Below, one piece after another: positions 1 to 5,955 of a DNA stretch of 10,479 nucleotides. Numbering within the stretch: position 1 is the first letter of the stretch; each line of letters starts with the position of its first letter. The stretch lies in NCBI GenBank assembly GCA_964554065.1, contig CAZKMQ010000025.1, positions 1 through 10,479 on the forward strand, in the 5' to 3' direction. The notes below the pieces were generated by a model that worked only from the letters and a program-made list of their open reading frames with translations, was not told the DNA's origin and ran no database searches. The position numbers were made by a program, and so were the translations under genes. This DNA comes from CAZKMQ01 sp964554065. GTDB taxonomy: Bacteria > Patescibacteriota > Patescibacteriia > Magasanikbacterales > JBBTQS01.

Positions 1-649
1 ACAATGGAATATCTAGCGCATTATGATGAGTTTCAAATGGACGTGCAGATGTGCCTCCATACAAAGGTTGCAAAACCGGCGTCTCAACTTCAATATAACC
101 CTGCCTGTGCAAATATTCACGCATATATCTAACAACCTGACTTCGAATGCGGAAGCGGTTCATAACCTCATCATTTGAGATCAGATCAAGATAGCGCTTA
201 CGATAACGCAGCTCAGTATCCTGAAGGCCATGAAATTTCTCTGGAAGTGGGAGTATTGTCTTAGTTAGTAGTGTATACTTTGCAACTTTAATACTCCTCT
301 CCCCTCTTTTGGTTACAAACACCGGACCCTTTGCAGAAATGAAATCACCGCGATCAAACAAATCAATAAATTCCCTATACTTTTTTTCACCAACCTCATC
401 TTTTTTAATAAAAAGCTGGATCACTCCGGTTTCATCCTTCAGGCTTACAAAACTGACACCGCCCTGGCCGCGAATACTCATGATACGGCCAGCAATAGTT
501 ACTGGCTTGCCTGACTGTTCTAATGTATCAAACTTCTCCAATACAGCACTCACATTTTTTGAGCGTGATGCCTTAGCTGGATATGGATTGATTCTTTTTT
601 TGCGTAGAGATGCAACTTTGTCTGTTCTAATTTCTTCTTCAGTTTTCAT
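1..649 (-). CDS. lysS: Lysyl-tRNA synthetase, class II (N-terminal part, runs off the window)
   Basis: LysRS charges tRNA-Lys with lysine using ATP in the cytoplasm. About 216 residues are visible from an ATG at 649. A short basic N-terminus containing RINPYPAK leads into an OB-fold anticodon-binding domain (roughly residues 45-130: VTIAGRIMSIRGQGGVSFV, then KDETGVIQLF). The LysRS signature RYRKRYLDLI follows, then class II motif 1 (YMREYLHRQGYIEVETP) and GGTSARPF, which matches the family's GGAxARPF. Motifs 2 and 3 lie beyond position 1, so the gene is partial only because of the window edge. The start was chosen because MKTEEEIRTDKVASLRKK is a normal LysRS beginning and no longer in-frame N-terminus is needed. 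No strong Shine-Dalgarno is seen; GAAGAGA lies about 20 nt upstream. An intrinsic terminator and a structured RNA lie immediately upstream, so expression may be controlled by readthrough. Family assignment is secure. Confidence 0.96.
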   Translation of the reverse strand, partial: MKTEEEIRTDKVASLRKKRINPYPAKASRSKNVSAVLEKFDTLEQSGKPVTIAGRIMSIRGQGGVSFVSLKDETGVIQLFIKKDEVGEKKYREFIDLFDRGDFISAKGPVFVTKRGERSIKVAKYTLLTKTILPLPEKFHGLQDTELRYRKRYLDLISNDEVMNRFRIRSQVVRYMREYLHRQGYIEVETPVLQPLYGGTSARPFETHHNALDIPL

Positions 650-699
650 AAAATTGGACTAAAATCTCTTCTATTTTATCGCGAAATCAGGTTTTCGTC

Positions 700-732
700 A
701 AAAAAAACACCGAGATCTGTCCAAATCTCGGT
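700..732 (-). terminator. Intrinsic terminator between the structured RNA and lysS
   Basis: On the minus strand an 8-bp perfect stem, ACCGAGAT (732-725) with ATCTCGGT (716-709), encloses an 8-nt loop and is followed by G and a run of eight T (707-700). This is a textbook rho-independent terminator. Its left arm is also needed for the closing stem of the preceding RNA, so it may be conditional. It lies 50 nt before the lysS start codon. Confidence 0.9.
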
Positions 733-959
733 TCACGCTGGGTTTCTTCGCATGGCACTGCGTCCTCAAGCACTGCAGAGCTTGTTTAGTACCACACCAT
801 TTTTTAATTTTTCGCTTAATCGTACACAGTAACGTTAGCTACTGGGACAGTACAACTTCACGGCGCTTTTCGGTCATAGGGTGTGCTTCAACGGTTTGCA
901 ACCCGCCTCAGCGTTTTCTAATCTTGTTGGATTCGCGCCATCCATTACCCCACCGAACT
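700..959 (-). ncRNA. Structured RNA, about 260 nt: lysS leader or independent small RNA, family not recognised
   Basis: This gene-free stretch has its own promoter and an intrinsic terminator and folds well by eye. Helices seen (minus-strand order, plus coordinates): a closing stem 957-952 with 732-727, continued by 950-947 with 743-740; hairpin 944-940/932-928 whose loop bases 939-935 (GGCGC) can also pair with 866-862 (GCGCC), a possible pseudoknot; a long hairpin 855-850/825-820 topped by 844-840/831-827; and a hairpin 794-788/759-753 topped by 784-780/771-767. The right strand of the closing stem is also the left strand of the terminator, as in a riboswitch or attenuator expression platform. 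I looked for tmRNA, RNase P RNA, SRP RNA, T-box and lysine-riboswitch signatures and found none convincing. It could be a free-standing regulatory RNA instead of a lysS leader. Function is unknown. Confidence 0.7.
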
Positions 960-964
960 TATGT

Positions 965-993
965 ACTATGGCATATATAGTCAGTTTTGTCAA
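965..993 (-). promoter_or_regulatory. Sigma-70-type promoter of the structured RNA (and perhaps lysS)
   Basis: A perfect -35 TTGACA (993-988) is followed by a 17-nt spacer and -10 CATAGT (970-965, four of six consensus bases). The spacer ends in TGC, giving an extended -10 (TGn). The predicted start is around 959-957, at the beginning of the closing stem of the RNA. The -35 sits only about 10 nt past the greA terminator hairpin. The nine bases CTTGACAAA are shared with the greA promoter. Confidence 0.8.
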
Positions 994-999
994 GTATTC

Positions 1000-1025
1000 A
1001 AAAGGCCGAGCTGAAAGCTCGGCCT
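1000..1025 (-). terminator. Intrinsic terminator after greA
   Basis: A perfect 10-bp inverted repeat, AGGCCGAGCT (1003-1012) and AGCTCGGCCT (1016-1025), has a 3-nt loop. On the minus strand it is followed by three more T beyond the stem's final T. It begins 24 nt after the greA stop. The U-run is short, but the GC-rich stem is strong. On the plus strand it is followed by A, so it should work only in the greA direction. Confidence 0.82.
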
Positions 1026-1048
1026 AAAAAATGCTAAATTTAAATCAC

Positions 1049-1510
1049 TTAGCCAATCGCAGTAACTGTGTATTTTGCAGCACCAGATGGGCGCTCAACC
1101 TCAACTTCATCCCCTACTGCTTTACCAAGAAAAGCACGGCCAATTGGAGACTCATTAGATATCATACCGGAAACTGGATCAGCTTCAGCAACACCAACAA
1201 TGCTATATGACTTTTCATCACCAGATTCTGTGGTAAATGTGACCTTAGAGCCAACCTCAACAATCGACCCTCCGCTCTTATGCTCAATAATCTGTGCATT
1301 GTCAATCTGTGCCTGCATCTCAAGAGACTTTCCTTGTGCAAATGCCATTTGTTCTTTAGCGTCCTGGTATTCTGCATTTTCAGAAAGATCACCATTTTCC
1401 TTGGCTGTGTCAATCTTGTTAGCAATTTCTGGAATTTTTGTATACTTAAGAACCTCAAGCTCTTGCTTAAGTTTTTCAAGTCCTTCCTTTGAAATATAAA
1501 CTGTATTCAT
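1049..1510 (-). CDS. greA: Transcription elongation factor GreA
   Basis: GreA enters the secondary channel of RNA polymerase and stimulates cleavage of backtracked RNA, rescuing stalled complexes. The 153-residue protein is close to the family's usual 158 or so. Residues 1-75 form the antiparallel coiled-coil arm. Its tip, ENGDLSENAEY, carries the acidic pair D41 and E44 at the canonical positions for stimulating cleavage. Residues 80-153 form the FKBP-like domain, with the conserved SPIGRAFLGKAVGDEVEV. The ATG at 1508-1510 gives the standard N-terminus (YISKEGLEKLKQEL). No Shine-Dalgarno is visible; the ATG is preceded by a T-rich tract and AAAAAGT. The gene has its own promoter within the end of mrdA, an attenuator-like leader, and a strong terminator after the stop, so it is probably transcribed alone. 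Function is certain from the motifs. Confidence 0.98.
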   Translation of the reverse strand: MNTVYISKEGLEKLKQELEVLKYTKIPEIANKIDTAKENGDLSENAEYQDAKEQMAFAQGKSLEMQAQIDNAQIIEHKSGGSIVEVGSKVTFTTESGDEKSYSIVGVAEADPVSGMISNESPIGRAFLGKAVGDEVEVERPSGAAKYTVTAIG

Positions 1511-1517
1511 ACTTTTT

Positions 1518-1555
1518 AAAAAAATTAAAACGAGACGCTCGGCGCCTCATGCGCC
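1518..1555 (-). promoter_or_regulatory. greA leader with alternative hairpins and U-tract (putative attenuator, and terminator of the mre-mrdA transcript)
   Basis: On the minus strand GAGGCG (1548-1543) pairs with CGTCTC (1537-1532), with one G-U pair and a 5-nt loop. It is followed by G and a T-rich tract TTTTAATTTTTTT (1530-1518), giving a terminator-like structure just before the greA ATG. A competing hairpin, GGCGC (1555-1551) with GCGCC (1545-1541), uses most of the same left-arm bases, so the two cannot coexist. The element could end transcripts arriving from mrdA and attenuate transcripts starting at the greA promoter. Regulation is inferred; the pairings are seen in the sequence. Confidence 0.6.
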
Positions 1556-1559
1556 TAGA

Positions 1560-1588
1560 ACTATACACTATTGCGTAGAATTTGTCAA
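1560..1588 (-). promoter_or_regulatory. Sigma-70-type promoter of greA, overlapping the 3' end of mrdA
   Basis: A perfect -35 TTGACA (1588-1583), a 17-nt spacer and a near-perfect -10 TATAGT (1565-1560) drive transcription towards greA. The predicted start is around 1555-1552, which leaves a leader of about 42-45 nt. The -35 and most of the spacer lie within the last codons of mrdA; the stop codon is at 1570-1568. Confidence 0.85.
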
Positions 1589-3538
1589 GCGATACCCAGA
1601 CCACCACAAATAGAAATCGTGTGCAATTCCAGCACCAATACTTGCACCATTTTCACCTTCTTCAATCATAATAGTTAGTACAAGCTCAGGATTCTCATAT
1701 GGTGCAAAGCTGGTAAACCACGCATGGTTTTCATTTATGGAGCTCCATTGTGCGGTTCCTGTTTTGCCAGCTACATTAATTGGTAAGCCACCAAGATGTT
1801 TTGCTGTTCCATTAAGCACTGTTTGCCGCATTCCCTGGCGAATCATTTGAACATACTCAGGCTGAATGAATTGAGTATTTGTAATTTCAGAATCAAAAAT
1901 TTTCTGCGCAACTCCCCCACTTGAAGCTATTCCACGGACAAGTCGTGGACGAAATACAGTGCCACCGTTTGCAACAGCAGCCGTTGCAACGGTCATTTGC
2001 AGTGGAGATGTCAGAAAATCACCCTGACCAATGGACAAGTTGTATGTATCACCTATATACCAAATTTCATTCTTAGTCTCTTCTTTCCACTTTGGTGAGG
2101 GAATAAAGCCAGCAGACTCACCAGGAATATCAATGCCGGTTTCTTGACCAAATCCAAATTGCTGCAAATAGGCATTAATGCGAGTCACTCCTAAACCATC
2201 AATCTCTTTATATCCACCACCAACAATATAAAAAAATGTATTCACTGACTCGGCAATAGCCTTTTTTACATTCGTGATGCCGTGCCCACCTGCCTTCCAA
2301 TCCTTAAAGAACCACCGTGATACAGCCAAGCCGCCGTTGCTTATAAAAGACGTCTTTGCTGAGATTATCCCTTCTTGAAGTGCAGCAGCTGCCATAAATG
2401 GCTTTATTGTTGAGCCAGATGGATATCGCCCACCGACCGCCCTTCCAAATAGTGGATTATCCTCGTTGTCTAATAGTGCATCGTAATCTTTCTGTGAAAT
2501 CCCACCGATAAATGCATTACTATCAAATCCTGGAAAAGAAACCAAAGCAACAACTTCACCATTACGTGGATCAATAGCAACTGCACTACCACGAGTTTTA
2601 CCAAGTCGACTCATCCAAATTTCCATTAGCTGTGCCAGACGCTCCTGTGCTTTTGCATCAATTGAAAGTATGATTGAATCTCCGGGCTCTGCCTGAACTG
2701 CGTTTGCCTGTCTTCCACGCCTACCCTTTGCATCAACCTCTACTTGAATGTTTCCATACACACCTCGCAACAGATGCTCGTAGCTCTTTTCAATCCCTTG
2801 CTTGCCAAGCGTGTCAGTTGGTTCATATTCATGGTCACCTGTTTGTTGCTGATTCTCATTGATCTCACTCCATTCTCTGGCATTGATCTTTCCTGTATAA
2901 CCTAGGACGTGCGCGAGCGTGTTGTGCTCGTCAAGTAAATAGTTTCTTGATGCAGATTGGCCAAGATACAGCCCAGGCATGTCAGCTGCAGCGACCTGAA
3001 TGCGCAATGCATCTTCATATGTAAGGTTCTCTTTGACAACAAGAGATTCCTGTGAAAGCACATCATCGATATTTAGAAGAGTTGCTGCTTCTTCATCACT
3101 CATACCAACTAATTCTTGCATGCGTTTACGCTTTTTTGGATCAATAAGAATATCTTTTGGTGAAATGGACAGAGAAAATGATGGAATATTTTCTACGAGC
3201 GCCTGCCCATTTCTATCATAAATTATTCCTCTTGGCGCTGGATTTGCGTAGAACCTAAATCGATTGCTCTCAGCAGCAAGCAGTAAATCTCTTCCAGTGA
3301 AGAGTTGAAGATGGGCAGTGCGCCAGAACAATGCTCCAATAACTATCCAGAAAAGCGCAGCAACTATTAGAACTTTACGTACAGACAATGCATGTCCAAT
3401 ATAGCGATCTCGCTGAGCTACAAACGATGTTTTTTTACCAAGAAATGAATCCTGAATCCAATCATACTTATATTTTCCACGCAACCCAAAGTACTTTTGC
3501 TTATCACCCTCAAAAAAATAGTCGCTTTGCTTTTTCAT
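1568..3538 (-). CDS. mrdA: Penicillin-binding protein 2 (elongation-specific peptidoglycan transpeptidase)
   Basis: PBP2 cross-links peptidoglycan during cell elongation, working with RodA and the MreBCD complex at the membrane. The protein has 656 residues: a cytoplasmic N-terminus of about 52 residues rich in Tyr, Lys and Asp, one transmembrane helix (about 54-72), a PBP dimerisation (pedestal) domain (from about 95; APRGIIYDRNGQALVEN is typical), and a transpeptidase domain (from about 285). The catalytic motifs are intact: STIK with nucleophile S376 and K379, SVN at 431-433, and KTGT at 592-595. RWFFKDWKAGGHG near 408-420 is PBP2-like, not PBP3-like. It starts 2 nt after the mreD stop and has no clear Shine-Dalgarno, so translational coupling is likely. 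It is the last gene of the mre cluster; no rodA follows. The start fits the operon spacing. Confidence 0.97.
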   Translation of the reverse strand: MKKQSDYFFEGDKQKYFGLRGKYKYDWIQDSFLGKKTSFVAQRDRYIGHALSVRKVLIVAALFWIVIGALFWRTAHLQLFTGRDLLLAAESNRFRFYANPAPRGIIYDRNGQALVENIPSFSLSISPKDILIDPKKRKRMQELVGMSDEEAATLLNIDDVLSQESLVVKENLTYEDALRIQVAAADMPGLYLGQSASRNYLLDEHNTLAHVLGYTGKINAREWSEINENQQQTGDHEYEPTDTLGKQGIEKSYEHLLRGVYGNIQVEVDAKGRRGRQANAVQAEPGDSIILSIDAKAQERLAQLMEIWMSRLGKTRGSAVAIDPRNGEVVALVSFPGFDSNAFIGGISQKDYDALLDNEDNPLFGRAVGGRYPSGSTIKPFMAAAALQEGIISAKTSFISNGGLAVSRWFFKDWKAGGHGITNVKKAIAESVNTFFYIVGGGYKEIDGLGVTRINAYLQQFGFGQETGIDIPGESAGFIPSPKWKEETKNEIWYIGDTYNLSIGQGDFLTSPLQMTVATAAVANGGTVFRPRLVRGIASSGGVAQKIFDSEITNTQFIQPEYVQMIRQGMRQTVLNGTAKHLGGLPINVAGKTGTAQWSSINENHAWFTSFAPYENPELVLTIMIEEGENGASIGAGIAHDFYLWWSGYRLTNSTQ

Positions 3539-3540
3539 AA

Positions 3541-4047
3541 TTAGATATGCGTTGGCATTAATCGCCTAAAAATAATACGAACTAAGCTGTAAAGCATCAT
3601 GGCAAATACAAGAGTAATAATTGCAGATTGCAAAACAAGTGTTGCACCATGACCAACATGTAATCCTGATGTAAACAGTGCAGCAATACTTATGCTCACA
3701 CTAAATACAGCAACGTAGGTTGCCATGCTAACACTACTGAGCAGCGTGAAAGAAAAGAATGAAATATCAGTTACTACTGTTGAAAATACATAAAGCGTAA
3801 CATATGCGGTTAGTACAAATGTAACCGTATAAACCCCAAAAGGCATCACAGATAACATATCCCAGGCAACTCCCAAGCTGACAGGCCAGAAAATAATTGA
3901 GCGCAAAAGACCAAGATGCACACCAATACATAGTAGTGCAAGAGGAATTATTGCAGATGACACTGGGTAAGTAAACCAATTAAGAACACCGAATTGAAAA
4001 ACGATTATACTAACAAAGGCAATAATATAGAGAAAAACTTTTTTCAT
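3541..4047 (-). CDS. mreD: Rod shape-determining membrane protein MreD
   Basis: MreD is a polytopic inner-membrane partner of MreC and PBP2/RodA in the elongation complex. The 168-residue product is almost entirely hydrophobic, with about five predicted membrane segments (roughly 3-25, 31-52, 53-75, 77-95 and 98-160, the last stretch probably holding two) and a basic C-terminus (RIIFRRLMPTHI). The stretch VAWDMLSVMPFGVYTVTF resembles the family's conserved GxxxDxxxxxxxG signature. Length is typical. The start codon lies 1 nt after the mreC stop and the stop lies 2 nt before mrdA, so it is firmly within the operon. Identification rests on topology, this motif and position between mreC and mrdA, since MreD sequences diverge strongly. 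Confidence 0.9.
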   Translation of the reverse strand: MKKVFLYIIAFVSIIVFQFGVLNWFTYPVSSAIIPLALLCIGVHLGLLRSIIFWPVSLGVAWDMLSVMPFGVYTVTFVLTAYVTLYVFSTVVTDISFFSFTLLSSVSMATYVAVFSVSISIAALFTSGLHVGHGATLVLQSAIITLVFAMMLYSLVRIIFRRLMPTHI

Positions 4048-4048
4048 A

Positions 4049-4858
4049 CTACTCTACAGTTTCAGAAACAACATTTACAATATGCAATGAGGCAGGCACA
4101 AACCGAATTTGAATCAGTCCACGAAGAAATTGAGTATTCTGATCTTGCTTAATGGTTTCAACAGTACCAACCAATATTCCAGGAGGAATAAGCGGATCAA
4201 GACCAGAGGTATACACTAGATCACCAACAGCAATTGGTGTATCTTTAGGTACAAATGCAAGCTCTGAAGAAAGTCCGAACCTACCTCTCACCAGTCCAGA
4301 TGGAGCACCATTTGGCTCAAGCGCAACTGCAACAGCAGCATCAGGGTGAGTGATAAGATTTACTGTTGATGAGTATTCGTGAACATCATGAACAATTCCC
4401 ACTAGCACGCCGGTTGGTGAAGTTACCGCCAACCCCTTAATCATACCTCGATTAATTCCTGCATCAACAACAATGCTACTAGTATCTTGATCCACACCGA
4501 ACCCAACGCTGTTCACACTAGTGACTCGCCTGCCATCCAACCTACTAGCAAAGTCTACTGATGTTACCAGCTCGTCGTATTCTCTGTCTCGTACCTTTTG
4601 TTCAATCTGATCTTGATCACGTATTGTTTTTTCATCACGTAATCGAAGTATTTCTTCAATTAGTGAATTACGTGACCATTTTTCAAATTCAGCAGTTGGA
4701 ACGGAAATATTTCTCTCATAAAAATATCGCTGAATCGGAAGTACTACTTTTTGAAAAACAGAAGCAACCGGCTGCAAAACCCCCACGCTATACAAAAAAA
4801 TTATACTAATAACAAGCACTGCCGCATAACTTAATCGCATGCTTGTTGACTTACGCAT
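4049..4858 (-). CDS. mreC: Rod shape-determining protein MreC
   Basis: MreC is a bitopic membrane protein that links the MreB cytoskeleton to PBP2 and activates it. The 269 residues comprise a short basic cytoplasmic tail, one transmembrane helix (about 10-28), a charged coiled-coil segment (about 56-98, rich in E, R, D and Q) used for dimerisation, and a periplasmic double beta-barrel (about 110-265). Family signatures visible are VDAGINRGMIKGLAV (131-145), GVLVGIV (150-156), and VGDLVYTSGLDPLIPPGI (211-228, compare the family's GDxVxTSGLxxxxPPG). The gene starts 6 nt after the mreB stop, with AAGG about 5 nt before the ATG, the best ribosome-binding site in the cluster. It ends 1 nt before mreD. 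Length is normal. Confidence 0.96.
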   Translation of the reverse strand: MRKSTSMRLSYAAVLVISIIFLYSVGVLQPVASVFQKVVLPIQRYFYERNISVPTAEFEKWSRNSLIEEILRLRDEKTIRDQDQIEQKVRDREYDELVTSVDFASRLDGRRVTSVNSVGFGVDQDTSSIVVDAGINRGMIKGLAVTSPTGVLVGIVHDVHEYSSTVNLITHPDAAVAVALEPNGAPSGLVRGRFGLSSELAFVPKDTPIAVGDLVYTSGLDPLIPPGILVGTVETIKQDQNTQFLRGLIQIRFVPASLHIVNVVSETVE

Positions 4859-4864
4859 AGAACC

Positions 4865-5920
4865 TTATACTTTAATAGGTTGCTCCTGCGCTGATGGTAG
4901 TGCCACATGAGACAAAAGTGTTTCGTTTTCAAGTAAAATACCAGCGCCGCGCACCACACAAGTAATAGGATCGTCTACAATACGAACAGGAATACCGATA
5001 GCGTCTGCAATAACTGCATCAATGTCACGAAGTAGCGCTCCACCACCTGACAGCACGATTCCACGCTCATGTATATCAGCAACTACTTCTGGAGGTGTTA
5101 CCTCAAGAGTAGCCTTAATCTGCTCTACAATATTTGCAACACTACCAGATATAGCTCTGTGCACATGAGCACTATCAATCATTACTTCTTTTGGTAGCCC
5201 ACTAATAACATCTCTACCACGCATAGGAAATTCAATAGGCTCATCTACTGGTTGAGCAGATCCTACTGCTATTTTAACTTTCTCTGCATGGCGATCACCA
5301 AGCAAAAGCCCGAACACTTCACGAGTATACTTTACAATATTTTTTGTCATTTCATCACCAGCAATCAATCCACTGCGCCATGTTACAATTCCTTCAAGTG
5401 AAATAATGGCAATTTGTGTGTTTCCACCACCAATTTGTACAATCATTGAACCCACTGGATCTTCAACTGCCATGCGTGCTCCAATTGCAGCTGCCATTGG
5501 CTCTTCAACCGTATATACTTGTCGTGCTCCTGCTGCTACACATGCATCTTCCACAGCCTTTCGTTCAACTTCAGTAATACCAAGAGGAACCGAAACCACA
5601 ATGCGCGGACGTGGAACAATGGTGAACTCATCTTCGTGCACTTTATCAATAAAATACTTCAACATGCGCTCTGTAACCTCAAAATCAGAAATAACACCAT
5701 TTGCAAGTGGGCGTGATGTCATAATATGCTCCGGCGTTTTCCCAAGCATTGCTTTGGCTTCATTTCCTACTGCCAAAATTTGCTCTGTTCTAATATTTAT
5801 AGCAACAACAGATGGTTCGTTCACCACAATCCCTTTATCTTTCACATAAACAAGGGTATGTGAGGTACCCAAATCAACACCAAGATCCTTACTGAATTTT
5901 CCGAAGAAATTTTTTATCAT
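4865..5920 (-). CDS. mreB: Actin-like cell-shape protein MreB (altered phosphate-2 loop)
   Basis: MreB polymerises on the inner face of the membrane and positions elongation-phase wall synthesis. The 351-residue length is typical (about 335-350). Phosphate-1 is VDLGTSHTLVYVKDKG (15-30). NEPSVVAI, VPLGITEVERKAVEDA and VEEPMAAAIGA (138-148, with catalytic E140) are canonical. VLSGGGALLRDID (289-301) belongs to the adenosine-binding part. MIKNFFGKF at the N-terminus could be the membrane-binding amphipathic segment. The odd part is phosphate-2: the usual DIGGGTTE is here QIGGGNTQ (162-169), so the Asp, the catalytic-loop Thr (position 167 in the Caulobacter protein, from memory) and the Glu are replaced. 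The gene follows proS by 35 nt and heads mreB-mreC-mreD-mrdA. No Shine-Dalgarno or clear promoter is seen in the short gap. Confidence 0.97.
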   Translation of the reverse strand: MIKNFFGKFSKDLGVDLGTSHTLVYVKDKGIVVNEPSVVAINIRTEQILAVGNEAKAMLGKTPEHIMTSRPLANGVISDFEVTERMLKYFIDKVHEDEFTIVPRPRIVVSVPLGITEVERKAVEDACVAAGARQVYTVEEPMAAAIGARMAVEDPVGSMIVQIGGGNTQIAIISLEGIVTWRSGLIAGDEMTKNIVKYTREVFGLLLGDRHAEKVKIAVGSAQPVDEPIEFPMRGRDVISGLPKEVMIDSAHVHRAISGSVANIVEQIKATLEVTPPEVVADIHERGIVLSGGGALLRDIDAVIADAIGIPVRIVDDPITCVVRGAGILLENETLLSHVALPSAQEQPIKV

Positions 5921-5955
5921 ATTGTATTTTTGTTTTGAAACCCGAACCCCTACAT

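Noticed and set aside
309..662. Plus-strand open frame of 117 codons opposite lysS.
   Set aside because: It is antisense to the conserved LysRS OB-fold region; shadow frame.
839..877. A 12-codon minus-strand reading frame (MTEKRREVVLSQ) inside the structured RNA, as a possible leader peptide or tmRNA tag.
   Set aside because: No ribosome-binding site, only one Lys codon, no tag-like Ala-rich ending, and it overlaps the strongest hairpin. It is likely chance.
700..959. T-box leader for lysS.
   Set aside because: CGTGAACCGAG near 737-727 faintly resembles the T-box antiterminator, but the conserved UGGNACC and a recognisable stem I with specifier loop are not there.
700..959. tmRNA, RNase P RNA, SRP RNA or 6S RNA.
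   Set aside because: No tRNA-like ends or GGTTCGAATCC; no GAGGAAAGTCC core of RNase P; no GGAAGxAGC tetraloop region of SRP; and no single long 6S-type hairpin seen by eye. A covariance search could still overturn this.
1000..1025. The inverted repeat after greA as a bidirectional terminator.
   Set aside because: On the plus strand the stem is followed by A, not T, and there is no plus-strand gene to terminate.
1068..1499. Plus-strand open frame of 143 codons opposite greA.
   Set aside because: It is antisense to a certain gene, low complexity (Ser, Pro, Thr-rich) and resembles no family I know.
5406..5849. Plus-strand open frame of 147 codons opposite mreB.
   Set aside because: It is a shadow of the mreB codon pattern with no recognisable domain and no upstream signals.
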